A DNA stretch of 64,000 nucleotides, from the NCBI GenBank assembly GCA_009773395.1, contig WRPI01000001.1, positions 62,001 through 126,000 of the forward strand, read 5' to 3'. Below, in pieces: positions 1 to 9,001 of this stretch (position 1 is the stretch's first letter; every line of letters begins with the position of its first letter). The stretch is from Hyphomonadaceae bacterium (GTDB lineage Bacteria; Pseudomonadota; Alphaproteobacteria; Caulobacterales; Aquidulcibacteraceae). The notes beneath the pieces were generated by a model that was not told the origin of the DNA, searched no databases, and saw only the letters and a list, made by a program, of their open reading frames with translations. The position numbers were made by a program, and so were the translations under genes.

Positions 1-42
1 CTTTATATCGAACCACTGCTATGCACTTTGCGTGCCGCCTGA

Positions 43-702
43 TTATTCCATCACCACATCATATTGCGCGCATGGGCTGGTTTTGCTGCGGCCATCTGCG
101 CCCCATCGCCTGAAGGATCGGCTGTCAATGTGAAACCTAGTGCCATTGTAAAAGCCAAGACCAATTCCAAATTCGGGCCCATATTCGCGGTGTGCCTTGC
201 AAATTCTTGCGATTAATTCTTTGCGGCCAATATTGCTGGTTGGCACCAAATCAAGGGCAAAATATTTGGCATGGGCACTTCCTTTTGCGCCGCGCGCGCA
301 AACATTGAGGATTGGATTGCGATAGCCCGAAACCGCCTCTATCTCACCAATTTGCGGAATTACGTGGCTGCGAATAAACTTCAGCGTAGTAACAATATTG
401 GGCCAAAACTTCTGCGGCGGCACATAAAATGCGCTTTCATTGCACACTCCCGCCATGCTCGCGGTGCGCAATATTTGATAAGTTGGCAAGACATTTCCCA
501 CGCCATTATGCGCCAAAAACCGCTCAAACTTATCAACATCCGCTTGGTTTTTTTCCGCCATAACACCCCATGAAACATATGCCGCAGGCGAAAACATATC
601 GCCGGCAATGCCATTTTGTGACCATAATGCGTCCATTGGCAAACCAAGCGCCGCAACAAATGCGACGAAACTCGAAAGAGCCCTGAGCCCGCCGCCGCGC
701 AT
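43..702 (-). CDS. M15-family D-Ala-D-Ala carboxypeptidase-like peptidase
   Basis: A protein of about 219 residues with an N-terminal hydrophobic segment that would export it. The C-terminal half carries the M15 zinc-peptidase pattern: SGYR, then a SAHAKYFALD stretch supplying His and Asp, then FHID supplying the second His. Family members cleave D-amino-acid cross-links in peptidoglycan, or are inactive binding relatives. The ATG at 702 is chosen because the upstream protease stop TAA is separated from it by one base (TAATATG), implying coupling; a longer frame opens at 720 but overlaps that stop. It ends near the left window edge with no downstream partner visible. Family is fairly sure; substrate is inferred. 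Confidence 0.72.
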   Translation of the reverse strand: MRGGGLRALSSFVAFVAALGLPMDALWSQNGIAGDMFSPAAYVSWGVMAEKNQADVDKFERFLAHNGVGNVLPTYQILRTASMAGVCNESAFYVPPQKFWPNIVTTLKFIRSHVIPQIGEIEAVSGYRNPILNVCARGAKGSAHAKYFALDLVPTSNIGRKELIARICKAHREYGPEFGIGLGFYNGTRFHIDSRSFRRWGADGRSKTSPCAQYDVVME

Positions 703-703
703 A

Positions 704-2242
704 TTATTCTTGAATAACAACTGGGGTCAAAGTGCCGCCACGCGAAATCATAAGCTGTTTCGCACCGCCCGATGATTGCAAGGCTGCCGTCAGTTCTTGC
801 GCATTACGAACAGGCCGCCGATTGACCGCAATCACAACATCGCCCGGATAAATGCCGCGCCGCGCTGCGGTTGAACCCGGGGTTACAAACACAATCATCG
901 CGCCCGTGGTGAGGTTTGGAATTTGATCTTCGGCAGTAACATCACGATATTGCGCGCCAAAAACCGATGAATTACCACCCGCAGTTGCCGCTTGCGCGAT
1001 TTGCACTTGGCGCGGTTCTTCAACTGTCATGCGGGCATTATGGTCACGTCCATCGCGGCGATAAGTGAAATCAATATTAGTGCCAGGTTCGGCAATACCC
1101 ACAACCGATGAAAGTGCGCCCGGAGTTTCGATAAGCCGTCCTTGCGCGCGGGTAATAACATCACCAGTGCGCAGGCCCGCAGCTGCGGCAGGTGATTGCG
1201 GCAAGACTTCGGTTACTAGTGCGCCAAGAGTAGAAGGCACAACCATTGTCCGTGCTTGTTCTGCACTAATCGGGCCAACCACTACGCCTGTGCGACCGCG
1301 ACGGACTGCACCATTGCGGCGGATTTGATCGGCAATTGAAAGCGCAACCCGCGTTGGCACTGCAAAAGCAATCCCAACATTGCCGCCTGAGGGCGATAAA
1401 ATCGCTGTATTAATGCCAATAAGCCTTCCGCGAGAATCCAATAATGGCCCACCCGAATTACCACGATTAACCGAAGCGTCGGTTTGGATATAGTCTTCAA
1501 TGCCGTCGCCAATGCCTGACCGCGAAAGACCAGAAATTACACCGACTGTTAGTGTTTGTTCCAAGCCCATTGGATAACCAAGGGCAAAAACCACATCGCC
1601 AACCCGAATATTATCAGAGCTCGTGACGTTTACGGCGGACAAGCGCGGCGCTTCGATTTTGAGAACCGCAACGTCAGTTGCTTCATCCGAACCCAAAAGC
1701 CGCGCGTCCATTGTTCGGCCATCCGCCAAATCAACGCGGATTGCTGCCGCGCCTTCAACAACGTGATGGTTGGTAATTATTATGCCATTTGGCGCGTCGA
1801 TAATTACGCCAGAACCAGAACCACTTGGCCGCATTTGCACGGGCGGCACAATTGGCGGCGCGGTTGGCGTGGTTCTTTGGGGTGGTGCCGCTGGGCGCGC
1901 GGGCGCTGGCTGTGTAGGTTTTGGCGGGTATGACGGCGGAGCCTGCTCTGGCGCTGTCGGCTTTTTATTATTGGGCGCATCTTCACCATATTCAAATGAA
2001 ATTGGCTTGCGATCCCCTTGGGACTGGGTCGGCGCGCTTTGTCCGCCAACTGGCTGTAATGCGACAATCCGCACCACGGCCGGGAAAACATCTTGCAATA
2101 AAGGCGAATAAGAAAGAACACCGCGCGCAGGGTCCATCATCGGATTCACGGCACTTTGCGCCTGCACATTACCCATTGGCATGCAAAACATCAGCACACC
2201 GATTGCAGCCACACTTTTTTTGAGATTTTGAAGTTTCCGCAT
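704..2242 (-). CDS. HtrA/DegP-type periplasmic serine protease with two PDZ domains
   Basis: 512 residues. A signal peptide ends near VQAQSA; a proline-rich, low-complexity linker covers about residues 65-135; then comes a trypsin-like domain with the triad His in ITNHHVVEGA, Asp in DEATDVAVLKI and Ser in NRGNSGGPLLD. Two PDZ-like regions follow (about 310-400 and 420-510). This is the Deg family, which degrades or refolds damaged envelope proteins. The proline-rich linker before the protease domain is longer than in standard DegP. It is probably co-transcribed with the peptidase gene one base downstream. Assignment to DegP, DegQ or DegS cannot be decided from sequence alone. Confidence 0.9.
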   Translation of the reverse strand: MRKLQNLKKSVAAIGVLMFCMPMGNVQAQSAVNPMMDPARGVLSYSPLLQDVFPAVVRIVALQPVGGQSAPTQSQGDRKPISFEYGEDAPNNKKPTAPEQAPPSYPPKPTQPAPARPAAPPQRTTPTAPPIVPPVQMRPSGSGSGVIIDAPNGIIITNHHVVEGAAAIRVDLADGRTMDARLLGSDEATDVAVLKIEAPRLSAVNVTSSDNIRVGDVVFALGYPMGLEQTLTVGVISGLSRSGIGDGIEDYIQTDASVNRGNSGGPLLDSRGRLIGINTAILSPSGGNVGIAFAVPTRVALSIADQIRRNGAVRRGRTGVVVGPISAEQARTMVVPSTLGALVTEVLPQSPAAAAGLRTGDVITRAQGRLIETPGALSSVVGIAEPGTNIDFTYRRDGRDHNARMTVEEPRQVQIAQAATAGGNSSVFGAQYRDVTAEDQIPNLTTGAMIVFVTPGSTAARRGIYPGDVVIAVNRRPVRNAQELTAALQSSGGAKQLMISRGGTLTPVVIQE

Positions 2243-2342
2243 TACTAACTCGCCCCTGACGCATTTTATCTATTATCGAATATTCGTAAACATATGCAAT
2301 GGATAACTTTTATTTGGCGAAATTAGGGCAAGCGTGTTGTTT

Positions 2343-3107
2343 TTATTTTGGCACAAAAATTGTCTGTCCATTAAATTTGGCGGTGGCGATTTCGACACCA
2401 AATATTTCGCTCAGATTTTGAGTGTTAAGCACTTGCCGATCGCCATTTGCGACGATTTTGCCATTTGCCATAAGTGCGAATTTGTTACCCAATCGTGCCG
2501 CCATTGTTAAGTCATGCACAATAGCAAAAACCGCGCCGCCATTTTTACAAAAAACCTGCAAGGCCTTTATCAATTGGATTTGATGCGCAACATCAAGGTG
2601 ATTTAATGGCTCATCGGCAAAAATATATTTGGGTTTGCCAGCCAAAACTCTCGCCAAAAGCACAAGTGCAAGTTCGCCGCCCGAAATCGCCTCGATTTTC
2701 CTTTTGCGCAAATGCTGAATTTCTAGCGCACCAAGTGCCTCATTTATTGCGGCTTGATCTTGGCTTTTGCTACTAATGCCAAGTTCTTGGTGCGGCAATC
2801 TGCCGAGTGACACTAAATCTTCGACATTCATATTCCATTCGGGCTTAGTATTTTGCCCAAGATAGCCAATTTGAACTGCCAATTGGGTTGGTGTAATATT
2901 TTGCTTTGGCTGCGCATCAAATGTCACGCTTCCACCGCCGCATTCAATCAAGCCGAGCAGGGCTTTCATAAGAGTTGATTTTCCAGCACCATTTGGCCCG
3001 ATTAAGATTGTGATTTCACCCATGGCAATTTCAATATCGGCGTTGTGGATAATCTCGCGCCCACCTATTGAAACATTTATGCCGCTTGCAATAACTCCGT
3101 CCGTCAT
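2343..3107 (-). CDS. btuD: Cobalamin ABC transporter ATP-binding protein
   Basis: 254-residue ABC ATPase. Walker A GPNGAGKS at 37-44, signature ISGGE at 141-145 (a slight variant of LSGGQ), Walker B YIFADE at 161-166 and switch His198. It is the last gene of the riboswitch-controlled operon and overlaps the permease gene by four bases (ATGA), so translation is coupled. It energises import of vitamin B12 across the inner membrane with the BtuC-like permease. Sequence alone would also allow a haem or siderophore importer (FecE/HmuV family); the upstream cobalamin riboswitch makes B12 the best substrate. Confidence 0.88.
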   Translation of the reverse strand: MTDGVIASGINVSIGGREIIHNADIEIAMGEITILIGPNGAGKSTLMKALLGLIECGGGSVTFDAQPKQNITPTQLAVQIGYLGQNTKPEWNMNVEDLVSLGRLPHQELGISSKSQDQAAINEALGALEIQHLRKRKIEAISGGELALVLLARVLAGKPKYIFADEPLNHLDVAHQIQLIKALQVFCKNGGAVFAIVHDLTMAARLGNKFALMANGKIVANGDRQVLNTQNLSEIFGVEIATAKFNGQTIFVPK

Positions 3108-4099
3108 TTGCCACCTGTTTTGCGCATTTGGACAAGCAAATGCAAGAAAAATGGCGCGCCAATAATTGCCATTATCACGCCGATTTTCAGCTCATTACCA
3201 AACCAAACCAAGCGCACCAAAATATCAGCAGCAAGGGTAAGGCACGCGCCAAGTAACGCGCTTGGCAATAATATTCGGCTTGGGACGCTACCTACCCACG
3301 GCCTTACAATATGTGGCACAATCAAGCCGACAAAGCCGATAACGCCGCTTATTGACGTAACCGCGCCCACCAAAAGGCCGACACCCAATATTAAATTCCG
3401 CCGCGATTTTTGTAAATTTAGGCCAAAGCTTTGTGCAGTTTCTTCGCCCAAACTTAAGGCGTCCAAGCTCTTTGCATTTTGCGCCAAAATTAGCAAACCA
3501 ATGACAATGAAAGGCGCAGTGAGCGCGACTTCCCGCATCGAAACTTCTGAGAAGGAACCAATTTGCCAATTTATGATTTCAGCAATTGCATAGGGGTTTG
3601 GTGCAAAATTAAGCGCCAAAGTCATCAATGCGCCCGAAATTGTGGACAGCAAAACCCCGGCCAGTATGAAATAAATCGCAGTTACATCGCGGCCGACAAT
3701 CAATAATAAAAGCGCCATTGACAGCCAAGCAAATACTATCGCCATTGCTGGCAATACCCAAAATGCCAAGCTGCTTAGGCCAAAATATATTGCGATAATC
3801 GCGCCCAAAGATGCAAAACTCGAAATCCCCAATACACCGGCATCAGCCAATGGATTGCGCAAATGCCCTTGCAAAGCCGCACCCGAAACCGCCAAAGCCG
3901 CGCCGCAAAGAATTGCAAATAAAGTACGCGGCAACCGAACTTCCAACAATACCAACAAGGCTGCTTCATATTTTGGTGAGCTTGGCAAAAATTCACTAAA
4001 AGCGAAATTTGCCCGACCTATCAATAATGAGATAATCGCCAATATTGCTAGCAACAAAAAACTCACGATTGTCCAATTCTGTGGGTTATTTTGACGCAT
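3104..4099 (-). CDS. btuC: Cobalamin ABC transporter permease (FecCD/BtuC family)
   Basis: 331 residues with about nine or ten hydrophobic segments, normal length for the FecCD family. It carries the family pattern RLPRTLFAILCGAALAVSGA near residues 54-73 and, near the C-terminus, GLIVPHIVR in the loop that couples to the ATPase. It overlaps the end of the binding-protein gene by 14 bases and the ATPase gene by four. It forms the inner-membrane channel for B12; the substrate is inferred from the riboswitch and btuB in the same operon. Confidence 0.9.
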   Translation of the reverse strand: MRQNNPQNWTIVSFLLLAILAIISLLIGRANFAFSEFLPSSPKYEAALLVLLEVRLPRTLFAILCGAALAVSGAALQGHLRNPLADAGVLGISSFASLGAIIAIYFGLSSLAFWVLPAMAIVFAWLSMALLLLIVGRDVTAIYFILAGVLLSTISGALMTLALNFAPNPYAIAEIINWQIGSFSEVSMREVALTAPFIVIGLLILAQNAKSLDALSLGEETAQSFGLNLQKSRRNLILGVGLLVGAVTSISGVIGFVGLIVPHIVRPWVGSVPSRILLPSALLGACLTLAADILVRLVWFGNELKIGVIMAIIGAPFFLHLLVQMRKTGGK

Positions 4100-4943
4100 A
4101 ATTTGCCCTTATTTGTTTTAAATGTTGAGCCAATTCAATTATCACCGCCCCACCGCAATAACCCAAATTATTGGGCAAATATGCGATCTGCATTCGCAAA
4201 TTAGGACTAGAAAACACGCCGTGGCGCAAAGGATTTGCAATATCGGTGCCAATGTTTTGCGGCAAAATCATAATTTGCGGCGGATTTGCGATTATTTGTT
4301 CCAAATCAACATGCCCCCATTTCCCGACACCATAATAAGGTGCCATATTAATAAGGCCAGCACGGTTCATAACTTCATCAATTAGAGTGTCGCGTCCGGC
4401 GCTATAACCATTTTCATAATAAATAAGCGCAGTAATTGGAGCCGCATTTATTGGCGCAGTCGCCGCGTCAATTTCGAGATTGAGTTGGGCGGCCTTGTCG
4501 ATTTGGCGGAGCACGGCTCCTGCTTTGGTTACCAAATGTTTTGCATCGGCAATTGATGAAGCAACGTCAAATCTGGCCACCTCAATATCAAGCGCCGCAA
4601 TAACTTTGCTGGTGGCGTCACGATCATAAGGGCCAGTTAAAATTAAATCGGGCGAGCTTGCGATAATTTCTTCGGGTAGCATGTGATTGCTTGGATATAG
4701 AGCCGCAATTTCACTAATTGGTGAGGTGATTTCGTCTTTGGCATAATGGGTCAGCGAGGCAATTTGATTCTCATCACCAAGGCTTATTAGTAATTGGTCC
4801 GTACACGCATTAAGTGACATTACATTATTTGGTTGGACAGCAATTGGAGGAGTTGCCCTGCTTTTTGCTGTGTCACAAGCAGGCAAAGCAAGGGCTACCA
4901 AGCCAAAAGTTACAAATAATTTTGCAGCATGTTTTGGCAACAC
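4086..4943 (-). CDS. btuF: Periplasmic cobalamin-binding lipoprotein (BtuF-like)
   Basis: 285 residues of the class III periplasmic binding protein fold, with MSLNACTDQLL near the start of the mature domain and GYSAGRDTLIDEVMNRAGL in the second half. The N-terminus ends in LALPAC, a plausible lipobox, so the protein is probably membrane anchored. The start is GTG immediately after the btuB stop (TAGGTG), with a GGAGG ribosome site inside the end of btuB. It would capture B12 in the periplasm and hand it to the BtuC-like permease. Substrate is from context; the fold is clear. Confidence 0.85.
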   Translation of the reverse strand: MLPKHAAKLFVTFGLVALALPACDTAKSRATPPIAVQPNNVMSLNACTDQLLISLGDENQIASLTHYAKDEITSPISEIAALYPSNHMLPEEIIASSPDLILTGPYDRDATSKVIAALDIEVARFDVASSIADAKHLVTKAGAVLRQIDKAAQLNLEIDAATAPINAAPITALIYYENGYSAGRDTLIDEVMNRAGLINMAPYYGVGKWGHVDLEQIIANPPQIMILPQNIGTDIANPLRHGVFSSPNLRMQIAYLPNNLGYCGGAVIIELAQHLKQIRANYASK

Positions 4944-6860
4944 CTAAAACTTCACCTCCAAGCCAATAGTAAAAGTTCGCGGGTTCGTGCCATAAGAATA
5001 AGTGGTTTGATAATTCGCGTCGGTGAGATTTTCAATTTTGCCATAAATTTCAAATTTGGGGCTTATTTGCCATAAAGCGCGGAAATTCAACAAATCATAA
5101 GCTTTCATAGCAGTCAAATTTGCCGCATCATCAAACGCTATCCCCGAATGTGTCCAACTAAGTTCCGTGTTAAAATCATCGCTCCAATCATAAGAGATAT
5201 TCAAGAATGAGCGGAGTTTCGGACGGCGCGCCAATTGCTTGCCTTCATTGGCGTCACCAGCGGCAATGTTTTTTGCACTCAATTGAGTTAGCCCGCCATT
5301 TAGATTTACGCCAAATATTTTACCGTTGAATTCCACTTCAACGCCATTAGTTTCGGTTCGGGCGATATTGGCATAATAGCCAAAGGGCCGCGTATTGCAT
5401 AATGCGGTTGTCGTAGGCCAACAGCTAAAAAAGCCGATTTGATCCTTAGTCTCACGAATAAAATATGAAAACCCAAATTGCCAATTGCCCGCGAATTTTT
5501 GACTGATGCCAAAATCATAGGCAACTGCCTGTTCGGGCTGAAGCGCGATATTGCCATAATCCGAATAAAGCTGAAACAAAGTTGGCGCCTTAAATCCTTC
5601 GCCATAACTTGCCCTGAAAATAGTATTCCCGCCATTTGGCCGATAAGCCAATGTCGCCCTTAGGCTTTCATGAGTGCCAAATGCTTCGTGATTATCGCTT
5701 CTTATGCCAATTGTTGCATTTAAGTTTGCAATGGCTTCAAATTGCGCTTCAACAAAAGCGCTTTTGTTAGTTGCGCTTTGACGTTCAGACGGCGGGCCTG
5801 GATACCATGGCGCAGGTGCACGATTGCGATATTTGCTGGTCTCAATGCCGCCGCCAAAAACCAAACTTAAGCGTTCATTTATCGCCAAATTGCCTTGATA
5901 TTCCAAAGCCTCCAAAGCTCCGTGTGCGATATAAGTCGTCTTCGGCAACAACCACGGATCGTAATTTGTTCGATTAGAAGTAAATCTCTTGGCGCTTAGG
6001 GTTTGTTGTAATCGGCCCGAGGCGCTGTTGGTATTTATCCCCAAATATAATTGTCCTTGGTCGGATTTTGTATATTCGTAAGTGTCAGAAAATGCATAAA
6101 ATGGCGGTGGATAACCATCAAATGCAAGTTTTGAAGCCGCATAATTGGCACGCGCGTCAATGTTAACATTGGGCGATATTGCGTAATTTAGCCGCGCACC
6201 AATTCCTTGATTGCGAAATGAGTCGGTCTCGCGGCCACCGAAGTGTTCTGATAATTGCGATATGCTATCGCTGCCATAATCAATTGCAGCAATCGCATAA
6301 TTTAAGTTCTCAGACTTACCACTAATTCCTGCCCGTAATGTATGGCTGTTTAATGAGCCAATTTCGACAGCCGCCCTTGCCTCAAATGCACTTTGCGGAG
6401 CACGACTGAAAATATTGACAACGCCGCCGATAGCGTCAGATCCATAAAGTGATGACTGTGGGCCTTTTAATATTTCGACACGCTCAATATCAATGGCCAT
6501 TAAAGTGCCGAAATCAAATCCGCCTGAAGGCAAAGATGGATCGTTAAGCCTTACGCCATCATACATAATTTGGGTTTGCTCACCTTCGGCACCACGAATT
6601 CGCACATTGGTATAGCTGCCAATTCCGCCATTGCGATTAGAGCTGATGGATGAAACTTCGGCCAATAAATCAACCAATTGTATCGGTTTTAATTTATCAA
6701 TTCTCGCGGCATCAATAACAAAAATGGATGAGCCAATTTGCGACAAAGGCTTCGCACTTCGATTGGCCGTAATAACAACAATTTCCTGATTGCTTTGCGC
6801 CCATGCTGAGTTCGCCACAAAACCCAAAAAACTTATACTCAAAAATAAAATCTTACGCAC
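4944..6860 (-). CDS. btuB: TonB-dependent outer-membrane cobalamin receptor
   Basis: 638 residues from a GTG at 6860 that follows an AAAGGA ribosome site and begins a clean signal peptide ending SAWAQS. A TonB-box-like segment (QEIVVITANR) leads into the plug domain with RIRGAEGEQTQIMYDGVRLND and VEILKGPQSSLYGSDAIGGVVNI, followed by a 22-strand-type barrel ending in a terminal Phe (LEVKF). A longer open frame to 7001 runs back into the riboswitch and is rejected. It is the first gene of the B12 uptake operon; the riboswitch directly upstream makes it a B12 receptor rather than a siderophore receptor. Confidence 0.9.
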   Translation of the reverse strand: MRKILFLSISFLGFVANSAWAQSNQEIVVITANRSAKPLSQIGSSIFVIDAARIDKLKPIQLVDLLAEVSSISSNRNGGIGSYTNVRIRGAEGEQTQIMYDGVRLNDPSLPSGGFDFGTLMAIDIERVEILKGPQSSLYGSDAIGGVVNIFSRAPQSAFEARAAVEIGSLNSHTLRAGISGKSENLNYAIAAIDYGSDSISQLSEHFGGRETDSFRNQGIGARLNYAISPNVNIDARANYAASKLAFDGYPPPFYAFSDTYEYTKSDQGQLYLGINTNSASGRLQQTLSAKRFTSNRTNYDPWLLPKTTYIAHGALEALEYQGNLAINERLSLVFGGGIETSKYRNRAPAPWYPGPPSERQSATNKSAFVEAQFEAIANLNATIGIRSDNHEAFGTHESLRATLAYRPNGGNTIFRASYGEGFKAPTLFQLYSDYGNIALQPEQAVAYDFGISQKFAGNWQFGFSYFIRETKDQIGFFSCWPTTTALCNTRPFGYYANIARTETNGVEVEFNGKIFGVNLNGGLTQLSAKNIAAGDANEGKQLARRPKLRSFLNISYDWSDDFNTELSWTHSGIAFDDAANLTAMKAYDLLNFRALWQISPKFEIYGKIENLTDANYQTTYSYGTNPRTFTIGLEVKF

Positions 6861-6969
6861 AATTCGTCCTTTCACGACAAAACAACGAGCATCAAATGCC
6901 CGACAAAATGCCGTTACTTCAAGGAAATCCTTGTATGCTTGCACCACCCTGTACAACCATAGAACAGCG

Positions 6970-7113
6970 ATATTTGGCAGGTTTCCTGACTCGCGGTTCA
7001 AACACTCAGGCTAGCCTTCCCAAATCATGATTCAGTGGCATATTTAGTCTAAGTTAATCGCTTACAGTTGCAGGGGCAGTGTGAGCATTTCACTCACTTC
7101 CCTTTCCAAATAT
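6970..7113 (-). promoter_or_regulatory. Cobalamin riboswitch
   Basis: Read on the minus strand, the segment has the conserved B12 core in order: CACTGCCCCTGCAACTGTAA, GCCACTG (7033-7039), GGGAAGG (7015-7021) and the B12 box GAGTCAGGAAACCTGCC (6976-6992). Helix P1 is formed by ATATTTGG (7106-7113) with CCAAATAT (6970-6977), all eight pairs perfect. It lies about 110 bases before the btuB start and would reduce expression of btuBFCD when adenosylcobalamin is plentiful. Confidence 0.95.
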
Positions 7114-7154
7114 GATTTGTGGAATAAACAAAGGCGCGGCCATGCGCAAGATGT

Positions 7155-8054
7155 TTATGCGGGAAATTTTCCGGCTCTTGGTAACATTGCCGGCAATTGC
7201 CGCCCCATAATGTCACTCAGCCACCATCCAGTTGCGATCATTTTGTCCATATCAATGCCAGTTTCTATGCCAGCGCGCGACAGCATATAAACCAAATCTT
7301 CAGTTGGAATATTGCCAGTGGCATTTGGTGCAAACGGGCAGCCGCCAAGCCCGCCGAGGCTGGCATCAATAATTCGCACCCCCGCTTGATAGGCTGCATA
7401 GGCATTGGCAAGGCCAGTGTTGCGGGTATTGTGGAAATGCGCGCGTAGTGGAATATTGCCAATAACAGCTTTCACTTTTTCAAATAATGATGTGACTTCA
7501 AAAGGCGTCGCGACACCAATTGTATCAGCGAGCGCAATTTCACGCGGATTTGATCCTGCAATAATCGCCGCAAGTTCGACCACCCATTCTTGGTTAGTTG
7601 GGCCATCAAACGGGCAACCAAAAGCGGTTGAAATTGTGATTTGCGCTGATTTACCTGCGGCTTTGGACATTTGCACAATATTATTGGCGACATCGGCACT
7701 TTGTGCGCTAGTTTGACCCTGATTGGCCATCGCGAAACCGTCTGAAGCACATACAACTGCGCCAATTTCATGCACATTGGTTTGCAGGGCACGTTCTGCA
7801 CCACGCTCATTTAGTGCAAGCCCAATATAGGTTACGCCATTATCCATAGACAGCGCTTCGACTACAGCTTCGGCATCTGCCATTTGTGGAACGCGGCGAG
7901 GATTGACGAAACTCGCGACTTCTATGCGCTTGAAACCGCAATCTATTGCGCGGTTAATTAAAGCAAGTTTGGTCGAAGTCGGCAGAATTTCAGACTCATT
8001 TTGCAGGCCATCGCGCGGTGATACTTCAACAATTTCAACGCCGCAATTTGTCAT
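7155..8054 (-). CDS. Hydroxymethylglutaryl-CoA lyase
   Basis: 299 residues with the HMGL/aldolase-type TIM barrel. VEVSPRDGLQNE at the N-terminus gives the Arg-Asp pair that binds divalent metal and substrate. GGLGGCPFAPNATGN in the C-terminal part is the signature with the catalytic cysteine loop, and HFHNTRNTGLAN holds metal-binding histidines. It cleaves HMG-CoA to acetyl-CoA and acetoacetate, the last step of leucine breakdown. It follows a TPR protein gene by 12 bases; no other leucine-degradation gene is in view. Confidence 0.92.
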   Translation of the reverse strand: MTNCGVEIVEVSPRDGLQNESEILPTSTKLALINRAIDCGFKRIEVASFVNPRRVPQMADAEAVVEALSMDNGVTYIGLALNERGAERALQTNVHEIGAVVCASDGFAMANQGQTSAQSADVANNIVQMSKAAGKSAQITISTAFGCPFDGPTNQEWVVELAAIIAGSNPREIALADTIGVATPFEVTSLFEKVKAVIGNIPLRAHFHNTRNTGLANAYAAYQAGVRIIDASLGGLGGCPFAPNATGNIPTEDLVYMLSRAGIETGIDMDKMIATGWWLSDIMGRQLPAMLPRAGKFPA

Positions 8055-8066
8055 TTGAAACCGCCC

Positions 8067-8864
8067 CTATTCGTCGCCTTTTTTCTTTTTGGCGTCGGCG
8101 GCGTCACGCTCGGCTTTGGTGGGAGGTGGCGGGGCATCGGCAATAATTTGCCGTGATTGCATTGAAACCGCTTCGGTTCTTGCACCCGCCTCATCTTGGC
8201 AACTAACCAAAGACGCCAGCATTTCAACGTGACTAGTAACGCAAAGACCACCGACATTTACGCGAACTGCCTCAACCGAATCCGCTTTAAACTCTGCGTC
8301 GCGCTTTAATATTTGCGACGAAGCCGCTGCTTGGGCGCGAGCGCGAATTTCTTGGGCGTAAAAAACCAATGCCGCACTTTCATTTGAACGCCCCATTGCG
8401 CCAGCGCCCGAAGCCCAATGCGTAACCGCTTCTGACAACCGTCTTGCACTGGTTTCACCAAGAAAATACAAACGGCGCGATATAATTGCCTCAGCCGCAA
8501 AATATGCTTCGGCGCTTCGCAAATCTTGCGCGTCAATCATCGCGAAGCCAAGTCTCTTGGCGCTATTCATCGCCACTTGCAGGCCAGCGCCTGACCTTGG
8601 TGCCAATTGATAGGCCTGTTTCCATGCGGTAATTGCTGCGGCTGCATCGCCCGCCGTATTCGCTGCATTGCCGCGCGCATAGGCTTCATTTGCGGCAACT
8701 GCATCGGCGGGACCGGTGGTTGGCGTCGCAGGCGCAGGTTGAACAGGTGCCGGGCTAACTTCAGTCGCAGGCGCAGTTGGCGCGGCAACTTGTGCGATTG
8801 CAACACTGCCAAGTGATGCGGCCAGAGCCGCCATTATGCCAAAATATTTATTTTCAATTTTCAC
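8067..8864 (-). CDS. Secreted TPR-like protein of unknown function
   Basis: 265 residues. A signal peptide (FGIMAALAASLGSVAIAQ) is followed by a proline/alanine/threonine-rich linker and then helical repeats resembling tetratricopeptide units (AYARGNAANTAGDAAAAITA, LRSAEAYFAAEA). The C-terminus is strongly charged (AERDAADAKKKKGDE). Two cysteines near residues 208 and 219 could form a periplasmic disulphide. It sits 12 bases upstream of the HMG-CoA lyase gene, but nothing in the sequence links it to that enzyme. Not recognised beyond the repeat type. Confidence 0.7.
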   Translation of the reverse strand: MKIENKYFGIMAALAASLGSVAIAQVAAPTAPATEVSPAPVQPAPATPTTGPADAVAANEAYARGNAANTAGDAAAAITAWKQAYQLAPRSGAGLQVAMNSAKRLGFAMIDAQDLRSAEAYFAAEAIISRRLYFLGETSARRLSEAVTHWASGAGAMGRSNESAALVFYAQEIRARAQAAASSQILKRDAEFKADSVEAVRVNVGGLCVTSHVEMLASLVSCQDEAGARTEAVSMQSRQIIADAPPPPTKAERDAADAKKKKGDE

Positions 8865-9001
8865 TTATTTACCCAATCCGAGTCTGGCTTTAAGGCATTG
8901 AATATGAACCTAAACCCAACAAAATGTTTTGACATGCATTGCAATACAAAATTGTAAGCTGGGTTACAAATTAATTCGCAGTGTTGCAATCAGCTTAGGT
9001 T

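Noticed and set aside
6861-7001. N-terminal extension of btuB
   Set aside because: It would place coding sequence inside the riboswitch expression platform and in front of a clean signal peptide; the GTG at 6860 has a good ribosome site.
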